Below are positions 55,339 to 64,000 of a DNA stretch of 64,000 nt, one piece after another. The stretch is taken from positions 22,442,657-22,506,656 of the forward strand of contig CM055094.1 of the NCBI GenBank assembly GCA_029204225.1, read 5' to 3'. Made by a program: the position numbers and the translations under genes. The notes beneath the pieces were generated by a model, which made no database searches, was not told the DNA's origin, and saw only the letters and a list, made by a program, of their open reading frames with translations. This DNA comes from Diphasiastrum complanatum (Eukaryota; Streptophyta; Lycopodiopsida; Lycopodiales; Lycopodiaceae). How positions within the stretch are numbered: position 1 is the first letter of the stretch; each line of letters starts with the position of its first letter.

Positions 55339-56127
55339 ATGAGCAAACACACAGACACATTTTTCATTGAAGAAAAAGAGCAGTGTTGTGGTAGTTCAGG
55401 GGAAAGCGGAAATGACCCACTATCAGCATCGGCATCAGCAGCAGCAGGTGAAAAATTACAACAAGAGGCAAAATCAAGCGGAAGTGAAGGGGAAAAGGGA
55501 CAGGATTCGTACCCCAGGCTACGGTACAAAGGCATCCGCAGGCGAAGCTGGGGGCAATGGGTGTCAGAGATAAGAGAGCCTCGCAAGAGGACTAAAATTT
55601 GGCTGGGGTCATTCCCCACTGCAGAGATGGCTGCTCGCGCCTACGATGCCGCCTTGCTCTGCCTGCGTGGCCCCAATGCGGCCTTCAATTTTGCGGATTC
55701 CCCCTTGATCATCCACCTTGAGCCGTGGACAAGCAAGAAGGACATCCAGGCGATTGCAGCCACAGCTGCATTGCGCTCTGTCAGACACGCTGCCTTCAGC
55801 ATTAGCAGCAATGCTGCATCATTTTCATATGCTGCAGCAGTCCCACTAGAAGAAGGCTTTGACGGGGGTCATAGTCCCTACACTGAAAATTCCCAACAGA
55901 TTGAATCAAACGCCGTATCCAATGCCCAGCCTGCAGACTGGTCGAATCAAGTCAGATTGGAAGAAGATCCAAAGCTGACTCTTCCAGATATGGCTCAAGG
56001 AATGCTGCTCGATCCTCTGCCTCCACTGCAATTTCTGTATGATTCCAGCCATCACCATGAAGCAGAAAAGCGTTTTGATGAAGAAAATGCTAACAATCCG
56101 TTGGAGGAAGTTCCTTTCTGGAGCTAG
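55339..56127 (+). CDS. DREB-type AP2/ERF transcription factor (262 residues)
   Basis: A single-exon gene with one AP2 domain at residues 63-120: [38 protein letters not shown] and [12 protein letters not shown]2 domains bind DNA in the nucleus; the residue pair V75 and E80 (positions 14 and 19 of the domain) is the DREB signature for binding DRE/CRT elements, and ARAYD is kept. The N-terminus is acidic and Ser/Ala-rich, and the C-terminus acidic, ending LEEVPFWS, a plausible activation region. No EAR repression motif (DLNxxP) is seen. The start is fixed by the in-frame stop 15 bases upstream. Its base composition is more GC-rich than the surroundings. The exact DREB subgroup (A-4 or A-5 like) is not resolved. 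It is the only intact non-transposon gene in the window. Confidence 0.93.
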   Translation: MSKHTDTFFIEEKEQCCGSSGESGNDPLSASASAAAGEKLQQEAKSSGSEGEKGQDSYPRLRYKGIRRRSWGQWVSEIREPRKRTKIWLGSFPTAEMAARAYDAALLCLRGPNAAFNFADSPLIIHLEPWTSKKDIQAIAATAALRSVRHAAFSISSNAASFSYAAAVPLEEGFDGGHSPYTENSQQIESNAVSNAQPADWSNQVRLEEDPKLTLPDMAQGMLLDPLPPLQFLYDSSHHHEAEKRFDEENANNPLEEVPFWS

Positions 56128-57569
56128 AGATCCACACAAGCTCCGTGAAACAATACCTGTACATTTCCAGCTGCTTATTGTTTCACAAATCGTGGACCTA
56201 ACCAGCCCACAAGCTGAGAATTTTTGTTGTTAAGATGTAATGAAGCACATGATCATTTAAAGGAGAGGTTTGCAAATTACGTAGCAACCTTAGTGTACAA
56301 TATTTGAGCAGTAGAAGCAAATAGGCTGATTAAATGTAGAAACAAGCAAGCAAGCAAACAACGTCGTCTCCTTGTGATGAATCCGTGACTTCATTGCATC
56401 TTAGGCTCAGCATTCTGATCAAAATTAAGACAGAATGATACATTTTTTTAGCTATTGATCACAACAGCTATTACAGTTTTTTTATCTTCTACCAAATTGT
56501 GGATGATTGTAATGCTTAAGCCATCTATCCCTCTCCAACATCATTCTCTTCAAGTTTAATTTTTCTTCTTTTCTTGTCTGTACTCGATTGTACTCGATGA
56601 AAACACTAAAGCAACTATATTTCAGACCCGTGACTTCAAGCAATTCAGCCTCCTCTTGAACAGCTTCATATCAAGATTCAATCACTCAGAATACCATGAT
56701 AACTAAATTGGTAGCAAGTGTTTCTAGTGATCAAGCTCTATATTTTATGTTTGCAATGCTGGCTACTTAGTAGTGCACCACTACTATGCACAATACATAA
56801 GACCAATATATGTTTGCAATGATGGCTACTTAGAAATGTTAAATTTACAAATATGCTCTGCACCATTTTAGCTTTAGTCATCGCAACAAGACAATGCATT
56901 CAGTTGTGGGTGGTTTTTTATCCACAACATGAAAGTTTTTCTGAAGTGGCATTTGTTGCAAACTCCAACTCCTGATATACGCGGGGTAAATATATCAAAC
57001 TCTGGGTATTTTGATATTGTAGCAATAATGATTTTTTTTATTATTATGGCATACAAATTAATCCATTAACTCAATGATTTGGATATTATAGTTCCAATGC
57101 CCACATATATCAATGAATAAAAGGTACAAATTTCAACAAGGAGATGATCTGCATTTTTCTTACACATGCAAGGTTGTGCCCACCTCCATCAAATGAGGAA
57201 CAATCCCTTGTAGGATTTTGCCTTATAGAGAATACGGAAGTGCCTATATTAATGGAGTCGTAAACATTATACATATAGAAGTATACTTCACATTTTTGTA
57301 TAGTAATGCCTTGTGAAAACAAAAATGCCCTATAGAAAATCACAAATAGCTGAAAATTTTCCAATATACATGTACTTTTGAAAAGAGATTTATATTGATA
57401 TTTGAAAAAAATTGTACATCTTGTCAATCACATCAAATTCAACATCATTATCTTTATTTCATGCATGCTCTATGATTTGAATTACTCCCCCAAGGTCTTT
57501 GCATTTGCTTTCTTCCTCACGTCTTTTACCTATTTGCACAAGAAAAATAAATATCAATATTTATAATAT
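56128..57569. other. 3' flank of the AP2/ERF gene; no further gene recognised
   Basis: AT-rich. The first few hundred bases presumably include the 3' untranslated region, but no clear polyadenylation signal is called. Near 57440-57550 minus-strand sequence may belong to a further exon of the decayed gene to the right (KRREEESKCKDLGGVIQ, after a CAAATAG acceptor-like site). Confidence 0.4.
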
Positions 57570-58287
57570 TTTTATAACATTCACAATATATTGTGGAATA
57601 TCATGTTGCAAAAGTGTTAGCTCTATTCTAATATAGAACAAACTCCAATTATGCTTAACCTCAACAGTAGTAAGAATTTCTTCATTTAACATTATATCAA
57701 TATGGATGTGATCAGTGTGTCCAATGTTATTCAAGTCTTGATCTGGGACCAAAATGCTATTTTGTTTTTTCCATCTTTGATGATGGAATATCAAGCTGGA
57801 GCATTTGTTTTTGCATATTGCATTGGAAACATATGGATGACCATTTGATTCTACATTCTATATCTCCATTGGACTTGTGATCTCACCCTTTTTCCATAAG
57901 TTCCATTAAAAATACATCTAGTGGTCTTTTACAAACAAACAATGTGGGGGTTCGACACACCTCAATATTTGCAAAGGAATCCACAAATATAGATATCAGA
58001 ACAAACCAATTTAGATGCACATTTTTGGATCAAGTACTCATTCTGAGTGACTTTTGTATCTCTATATATAACTTGCACCGAAACGACTTTGATATATTGT
58101 TGTTAGGTGCAATCCACTCATTACTTTGAAAATTGGGAAGACATGTAGTTTCTAGTTTTCCTACTCTTCCATTCAAATCTAGAATAAATATAGCATCATA
58201 AAAAAATGTGCCAAAATTTGTAAGTTCTTTTGGAGTTCGTCCTTCACATTGTGATTTGTCAATTTATGAAAGGACAATCTATAATAC
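57570..58287 (-). pseudogene. Decayed host-like gene, downstream exon
   Basis: The minus strand reads CEGRTPKELTNFGTFFYDAI, then ILDLNGRVGKLETTCLPNFQ, WIAPNNNISKSFRCKLYIEI, VHLNWFVLISIFVDSFANIE, VCRTPTLFVCKRPLDVFLME, a shift near 57780, then QRWKKQNSILVPDQDLNNIG and HIHIDIMLNEEILTTVEVKH. Two in-frame stops and two shifts mark it as a pseudogene. The exon start at 58287 follows a good acceptor (TCTCTTTCAG). I do not recognise the protein family; it has no transposon signature. Confidence 0.55.
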
Positions 58288-58428
58288 CTGAAAGAGAATA
58301 AACAGGTTCTCATTCATGTATATTTGATGGATATAAATATGCAATACAAAAAACCATTGTAGGTTTTCATTGTTAAATACAACTACAAGTTAAAGTTGAA
58401 AAGTCATTAAAAATTTTACAATACTTAC
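58288..58428 (-). other. Probable intron of the decayed gene (141 bp)
   Basis: Bounded by a perfect GTAAGT donor (58423-58428) and a TTTCAG acceptor (ending at 58288), with T-rich sequence before the acceptor. Its length is typical of plant introns. Confidence 0.55.
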
Positions 58429-58669
58429 AATTACACTTTCCATAATCACAAGGATTCATGAAATCCACATTCAGTTCTGAATGCATGTAAACATGTTGAA
58501 CAAAGACCTTTGAAATGGATTTTCCACCTAGGGATACTTTAAAATCAAGAATCTTGGCTTTCCAATAAGATTTGTATGTCTATTTTGCCTTTTTCTTTTG
58601 ACAAAAAGCTCCTCTTGTTGATGGATGCATCAATAGCCAAGAAGCTTTCTGATATTCATGGACAACCTA
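58429..58669 (-). pseudogene. Decayed host-like gene, upstream exon, cut by a copia LTR
   Basis: Reads VVHEYQKASWLLMHPSTRGA, then after a shift AKILDFKVSLGGKSISKVFV and QHVYMHSELNVDFMNPCDYG, ending at the donor site. The right edge at 58669 is the first base outside a copia LTR, so the 5' part of the gene has been separated or lost. Confidence 0.5.
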
Positions 58670-59415
58670 TGAAAAATACAGAACCAAAACATACTTAATG
58701 GATCAACAAGATCTTGACCAAATTTGGATGCACATCTAGTTTTAACTACAAGATAGAAATCATCAATTTGAGCATGCTAGAATTGCATAAGTCACTAAGA
58801 TCTGATTATACGCATAAAAGTACAGTAAGCTATTGTCCGTGTCCGTAGAACAACAGCAGCCTACTATCTTTCACATGTGTGGAAGCAAGATCAATCACAA
58901 AATTGACATTCTACACACTAGAAATCAAGATATCTTGAGAAATATGAAAGAGATGGACATAGAAACACAAGAGATGAATTCTCCACAAAGAAAGAAACTT
59001 TGATGATTATTTCTTCACGTAGGTACAAATATTTATAGTTTCCAAAATGTCATTTGGCCAATTTTCCTATACTTGCCTTGAATGGTAACTTCTTGGTACT
59101 TCATCAAAGAAATTCTAGTCTAGTTGCAATGTATCAAATTTAGCCAATTAGAATGGGTCCAAATCCAACCTCATCCACTTATCTACTTGCCAAAAATAGT
59201 ACAAACACTATTTAGGCCTTTATTGACAAATATGAGCCTATCTCTAAGTTGATATTTCATCTTGGCCTCAAAATTGCCAAATAAACAATCAAACTAGACA
59301 TTCCCTCTTCAGCTAGTTTTAGCATAAATTTAGATAGAACTCCAAGTGAGTTTCTATGCTTCATAAACAAGTCTTTTCCCAATGCGTTGGTGAAGATATC
59401 AGCCACACACTCCCT

Positions 59416-59700
59416 TTAAGAAACATGTTGAAGCTCCGCCTCCTTTGCCATGACTTGTTCTCTTACAGAATGATAAGCCACTTCAACATGCTTGCTCCTT
59501 GCATGAAAAACATGATTGCCTGCCAATCTTTGGGCTGAAAGGTTATCGCAAAAGATCATTGGACTCTCTAAAAAATCCAGCAAGTGAAAGTACATTACCA
59601 TCCTTTTGATCCATGGCATCTCCTTTGTGCATGAAGTCAAGGCTTTGTACTCGCCTCACTAGAAGATAATGAGATTGTAGCTTGTTTCTTCGACATCCAT
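59416..59700 (-). pseudogene. RNase H of the 58670-60900 element
   Basis: Frame 59416-59640 reads PWIKRMVMYFHL, MIFCDNLSAQRLAGN, HARSKHVEVAYHSVRE. It joins, after a one-base shift, the SWMSKKQATISLSSSEA end of the preceding frame. The domain ends at a stop before its C-terminal LTKxL motif. Confidence 0.82.
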
Positions 59701-60858
59701 GAGATAGCTCCATCACCTATGAAAATAGCATGTGCACTTATCCATTTGGTCTCCAGCAAAGTTTGAATCTGAAATATATAAAAGTTAGGTGATGATCCTC
59801 CATAAACAGTGCCAAAATCTCTAGAACCCAAGATATACCTCAATACTCTCTTGCCTAGCTTCCAATGCTCCACACTAGGATCATGCATAAATTGACTTAA
59901 TCTACCAACACAACAGTTAAGATCAGATCTTGTGATGGTTAGATATATGAGTGAACCAACTAGCTTCCTATAGAGAGTAATGTCCTCAAAGAATCTTTCA
60001 TTATGTCTTATAGTGAGCTTTACATTTGACTCCATTGGTGTATCACAAGATTTAGCATTTACCACGTGAAATATTTTTATAATAGAATTGGCATTCTTCT
60101 CTTGAAAAATGAAAGTAGATTGAGAAGTTCTAAATACCTCTATTCTCAAGGTATAATGCAAAAGACCAAAATCATGCACATCAAACTCTTTTTTTAGTGC
60201 AATCTTGATATCATCAATATCTTGATTGTTGCCTCCACTCAAAATGATATCATCCACATAGATTAAAGACTGTAACATCATTTCCAACAAATCTATAGTA
60301 AAGTGAATGATCATACTCACTCATCTTGAAATTTTGAGAAAGTAGAAAGATGTTAAAAGCTTAGCATACCAACTCCTTGGTGCTTTCTTAAGTCCATACA
60401 AACTCCTTTGTAGAAAACACACATGATTAGGCTTGCCATGTGAAATGTATCCCTAGGGTCGTTCCATAAACACCTCCTCTCAAGATCACCATTCAAGAAT
60501 GCAATTTGATATCCAATTACCATAGATCCCATCCAAAAGGTGTTGCAAAAGATATGATGACCCAAATGCTTACCATCTTTGCCACGGGTGCAAAGGTCTC
60601 ATCATAGTCAATTCCATACTCTTGTGCATGTCCTATTGCCACCAACCTTTCTTTGTACTTGTTGATTGATCCATCTTGGTTTGTCTTCACTTTGAAGATC
60701 CACTTGCATCCAATAGTAGTCTTCTTGTCCTTTGGAAGTTCCACCAATCTCCATGTGTCATTCTTCGTAAGAGCTTGATACTCAAGATCCATTGTTTGGA
60801 TCCACTCCTCTTTTTGTCTTGCTTCATCTACACATGCAGGTTCATCAAAAGCAGTTAG
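59637..60858 (-). pseudogene. Reverse transcriptase of the 58670-60900 element
   Basis: Frames 60517-60792 (DLEYQALTKNDTWRLVELP, GCKWIFKVKTNQDGSINKYK, DETFAPVAKM), 60353-60565 (AFLNGDLE then shifted) and 59637-60320 (SLIYVDDIILSGG, DFGLLHYTL, LVGSLIYLTITRSDL, LGSRDFGTVYGG, DGAISWMSKKQ). The YVDD motif is intact. Shifts and a stop separate the three parts. The region right of 60792 still reads as the linker before RT. Confidence 0.86.
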
Positions 60859-60900
60859 GAAAGCATAGTTTGTACCACCAACAACTTGCTTGCCTTTTTT

Positions 60901-61341
60901 AGATTATTCTCCTTGAAAGATTTGCGAACAGAATCTTGTCGCAAAAATTTTCTATTTTTTGTTCAAGCCTCAGATGTCGCGAAATTGTCGCGAACAATTC
61001 GCGAAATCTTCTGGACTGTTCTTCAAGCTCACCTGTCGCGAAACTATCTCTAACAGTTCGCGAAATATTCTAGCTTCCTTCATCAAGCTCAAGAATTGTC
61101 ATCTGTCGCAAACAATTTGTGAATGATGAAAATGTCGCGAAGAGACAAGTGTCACGAACAATTCGCAAAAAATGAAACTGAAACAAAGAGAGTTAGATTT
61201 CTATTTTTACAATATTAAAAGGCCAAAGACCTGTAAATAAAAGGCCAAAAGACCTGTCCTCTAGCAATATAAATACATATGCACTACTCGTTGAAACTCA
61301 CTCAATCAGAGACACAACATCGAGATAAGACGACAAGAGAT
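60901..61341 (+). repeat. 5' LTR remnant of family F copy F2, TCGCGAA-rich
   Basis: Homologous to 62848-63250. It has about six exact TCGCGAA motifs and several one-base variants within 60970-61165, then the conserved stretch AAAAGGCCAAAGACCTG and AATATAAATACATATGCAC, with a TATAAATA sequence near 61270. The match to the other LTR stops at ACAAGAGAT, after which mid-gag sequence begins, so the LTR end, primer site and gag N-terminus are deleted. Confidence 0.72.
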
Positions 61342-61920
61342 ATAAATTCGTGCGAAAGATTAAAGATCTATTTATTTCCTTGCAGAATTCTGGTGTAGAA
61401 AATACAATTTTTAAGGAAAAAGAGCTTAGTTATTTTCTTCGAGCCCTACCCAGATCATTTCACACAACTCGAACCTTATTGGCGAAAGATGCGACAATGA
61501 CACTTCAAAAGGCAATAGACGGAGTGAAGGAAGAAGTAGAAGCTTGCAAACGCTATGATGACACTGGTGATTTAGAAAATGCTCTATTTACTCAGAAGAA
61601 TAAATCTTCTAAGAAGTCTAAGTTTAAGAGGGAGTCGTCTAAGAAGAATGAGTCTAAGACTAATAAATAACAATCTAGAAAACAACATAAGAATTCTGGT
61701 GATAAGAAGATATGCAATAGATGCAGAAGATCAGGCCACACAGAAGAAGTGTGTTGGCTAAATCCAAAGATTGAATGCATTCATTGTCATGAACGGGGTC
61801 ATGCCACAATAGATTGTTATCCCAGAAACAAAAAGGAGCAAAATCGAAGCGAACCTTTAGATTCAAACTATGTCGAAGACAAAGCAGAATGTTCCAGAGC
61901 AGCAGAAGACTAGACAACAA
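61342..61920 (+). pseudogene. Family F gag with paired zinc knuckles (copy F2)
   Basis: Frame 61350-61670 matches the F1 gag: VRKIKDLFISLQNSG, FLRALPRSFHTTRTLLAKD. After a TAA near 61668 the sequence goes on with two knuckles, CNRCRRSGHTEEVC and CIHCHERGHATIDC, and a charged linker to about 61914, where a TAG interrupts it. Confidence 0.82.
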
Positions 61921-61968
61921 GGAACTCAGCAGCTTATATTAGTACTGATCTATGTTGTTCATCTAATT

Positions 61969-62417
61969 CAATTCGAGAAGTAGTACTTGATTCGGGAGCC
62001 ACCTCACATTTTGTTTCCTTGAAACAAATTTTATCTGGGTACAAGAAGACGAACGATTTGAGATTCATTATACTTGGAGACGGTTCTAAACACGTGGTTG
62101 ATGGAACTGGTGTATTATGTCTAGACACGAATCAGGAAGACAAGAAACTGGAGGAAGTTCCCTATGTCCCTACTCTTGATAAAAATCTTCTATTTGTAGC
62201 TAAGATAGTCGATACAGGCATGTCAGTAACCTTCACAAAGAACTCTTGTAAACTGTTTGAGGAAGATTCTGATAACCTGGTTGCTAAAGGCAACAGAGAA
62301 GGAAATTTGTATCACCTGAACATTCGAACAAGTCAATCAAACTCAAGAATTAACAAATGTACCGTGGCACAAAAGGCTATGTCACATGAACATGGAAGCC
62401 TTGTACCAAGCCAATAA
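61969..62417 (+). pseudogene. Family F protease and pre-integrase (copy F2)
   Basis: VLDSGATSHFVSLKQ is an intact protease motif; it is followed by DLRFIILGDGSKHVVDGTG, VPTLDKNLLFVAKIVDTG and LVAKGNREGNLYHLN. The LWHxRLGH motif is destroyed by a frameshift (the DNA gives ACCGTGGCACAAAAGGC). Confidence 0.83.
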
Positions 62418-62847
62418 AAGTCAGAGAATTCAAGGAGTCGAAATCAAAAGTAGAGATATTTGAACTACCTGCGAATTCAGTCTTAAAGACAAGATGACTA
62501 GAACACCTTTCAGTAAGGATGTTTATAAAGCAATTAAGATACTTGAAATTGTGCATTCAGATATTTGTGGGCCATTCGGAGTATTGTCGTTGGGTGATGC
62601 AAAGTACTTGATTACGTTTATTGATGACTTCAACAAGTTCACTGTAGTATACTTTATTCGTACCAAATCTGAAGCTTTCGAGAAATTCGTTGAGTATACG
62701 AATTGGGCTAAGAAGCAGACAAGCAATTAGCTGAAGCAAATTTACACAGATCATGAAGGTGAGTACATTTTCAATGAATTCAAAGCTTATTATATTGATC
62801 GAGGTATTACGCACAAAAAGACTGCATCTTACACACCTCAGCACAAC
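62418..62847 (+). pseudogene. Family F integrase core, ending at the LTR (copy F2)
   Basis: Frame 62494-62730: IVHSDICGPFGVLSLGDAKY, ITFIDDFNKFTVVYFIRTKS; after a TAG, QIYTDHEGEYIFNEFKAYYI and TASYTPQHN. The next base is LTR sequence, so integrase is cut after TPQHN and everything downstream (rest of integrase, RT, RNase H) is deleted in one step. Confidence 0.83.
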
Positions 62848-63400
62848 CTGTCACGAAACTATCTTGAACAGTTCGCGAAATATTCTAGCTTCCTTTTTCA
62901 AGCTCAAGAATTGTCACCTGTCGCGAACAATTCGTGAATGACGAAAATGTCGCGAACAGACAAGTGTCGCAAACAATTCACAAAAAACAAAGCTGAAACA
63001 AAGAGATAGACTGTAGCAAAATATTCGCAAATAGAATTTATTTGAGCCTGGAAACAGAGCGTCTATTTGAATATCAACCGACGTAAATGGTTAGATTTCT
63101 ACTGTTACAGTATTAAAAGGCCAAAAGACATGTAAATAAAAGGCCAAAAGACCTGTCCTGTAGCAATATAAATACATATGCACTACTCATTGAAACTCAC
63201 TCAATCAGAGACACAACAGCGAGATAAGACAACAAGAGATGTATACTGATGAATCAGATTTAGAATTATAAAAATTCATTTTTGATCAATAGTTTTTTAT
63301 TGTCTAAATGGTCTTGAGTTGTCTCATACTTCTGCATCTAGTATCTTACCTCTGCATATAAATTCTGCACGCATATTCAGTCAGAATAAATACTATTCTA
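62848..63400 (+). repeat. 3' LTR of family F copy F2
   Basis: CACGAAACTATCTTGAACAG onward matches the 5' LTR remnant, including TCGCGAAC motifs at about 62918 and 62950, a segment of about 45 bases absent from the 5' copy (near 63030-63090), and AATATAAATACATATGCAC. Its U3 start is missing at the deletion junction. The right end is not fixed and may lie near 63400. Confidence 0.7.
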
Positions 63401-63453
63401 TTAGTACATAGATCAGATAAAATCACGATTGAAGACACTGATATCAGTTTGAT

Positions 63454-63954
63454 TTATTCAAACTTGCATCGTGTTCTCTGTGAAAGAATAATTGCCATTT
63501 TTCCTACAATATTGACGTCCCCGACAAAAGTCCAAGACTTCGGCCACTTTGGCCATGTCGAATGAAAGGCAGTTATTGTTCCACTTAAATTGAAGCTAAA
63601 GACTTTCCCTAACCGTTTAGCAAGTAACTTTACTGGAAGTCCTAACTGGATGGATGCCAGCTCATTATGGCAACTGGCTATTGCAATCGCAAGCTCTCTA
63701 TGAAGATCTTTCACTCTCAGAACATATTTTGAGACACTCTCATCACTCTTTTGATAGCTTTGGAAAATTTGATTCCTAATAGTGAGCAATCTTAATGTGT
63801 TCTTGGCCTCGTAGATGGATTTTCGTGTGTCCCAAGCCTTGTTGGCCAATGTGCATGAGCCAATCTCTCTCAACACTTCATTTGACACATTCATTTTGAT
63901 GATATGTAGGGCCATCCTTGCCCTGTACTTGACATTTTCCAATATTGTTAGCAT
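63454..63954 (-). pseudogene. Copia gag fragment fused to unrecognised sequence
   Basis: Residues 1-95 of the frame (KYRARMALHIIKMNVSNEV, AWDTRKSIYEAKNTLRLLT, YVLRVKDLHREL) match the gag of the array at 14710-15888. From about 63650 leftward the frame continues with unrelated residues (ASIQLGLPVKLLAKRLGKVF, WPKSWTFVGDVNIVGKMAII) that I do not recognise. The gag N-terminus is missing at the right edge. Confidence 0.7.
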
Positions 63955-64000
63955 TTGTTAGAAAAAGGTAGTTGTTAGAGTGCCACCTTTTTGATCAGTT
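63955..64000. other. Window end, no feature
   Basis: Too short to assign. Confidence 0.5.

Larger units (their letters stand above)
58670..60900 (-). mobile_element. 5'-truncated minus-strand copia element
   Basis: 3' LTR 58670-59300 (631 bp; TGAAAAATACAG to AACTAGACA), polypurine complement TTCCCTCTTCAGC at 59301-59313, then RNase H, RT and the RT start. Sequence is lost beyond about 60900, where a family-F LTR begins. The LTR start resembles TGTGAAAAATACAG of the young element but lacks the first two bases. TTTCACATGTGTGGAA is at 58869-58884. Confidence 0.82.

Noticed and set aside
55323-55619. 98-codon minus-strand frame over the AP2/ERF gene
   Set aside because: It is a shadow of the AP2 coding sequence.

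Overview
The window is plant nuclear DNA dominated by transposable elements. The evidence is many Ty1/copia-type coding remnants, repeated primer-binding sites of the plant initiator-Met tRNA type (GCTCTGATACCA on the plus strand, marking minus-strand elements), a CACTA (TNP2) transposase remnant, long GA microsatellites inside LTRs, and one intact single-exon DREB-type AP2/ERF gene. I cannot name the species. No Ty3/gypsy coding region was recognised. No RNA gene was recognised: the tRNA-like motifs are primer-binding sites.

Layout. 1-4200: fragments of three copia elements. 4200-7926: copy A of an unclassified decayed element (coiled coil, Pro-rich linker, conserved C-terminal domain), followed by an LTR-like stretch with a GA microsatellite. 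7927-17695: a head-to-tail copia array, LTR-INT-LTR-INT-LTR-partial INT, period about 4354 bp, whose middle LTR looks like a recombinant of the outer two. 17700-20710: unclassified sequence, a 224-bp tandem duplication, one LTR and an RT fragment. 20945-24150: copia family 'F' on the minus strand, with a triplicated primer-binding site and TCGCGAA-rich LTR. 24200-28026: Gln/Pro-rich ORFs and a multi-exon gene resembling the plant En/Spm-associated Transposase_24 family, with rearranged partial copies. 28226-31640: copia fragments, including a 1-kb tandem duplication that carries the 3' end of the 'module' described below. 31640-38473: a CACTA transposase split by a full-length minus-strand copia element (32213-38360). 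38472-49770: nested plus- and minus-strand copia elements. The most notable is 43521-49092, a very young element (647-bp LTRs with one difference, TSD AATTC) with a 1030-codon ORF in which gag is fused to about 760 residues of unfamiliar sequence, with no recognisable protease, integrase or active reverse transcriptase. 49765-52120: copy B of the unclassified element. 52121-57500: low-repeat sequence around the DREB-type gene (55339-56127). 57570-58669: a decayed host-like gene with good splice sites, cut by a copia LTR. 58670-64000: copia remnants, including a second family-F copy.

How the parts work together. Almost everything is transposon sequence in various states of decay. The autonomous machinery (complete integrase plus reverse transcriptase) is broken in every copy I can see, so young non-autonomous insertions such as 43521-49092 must have been moved by proteins supplied elsewhere in the genome. 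The only gene likely to serve the host is the AP2/ERF factor.
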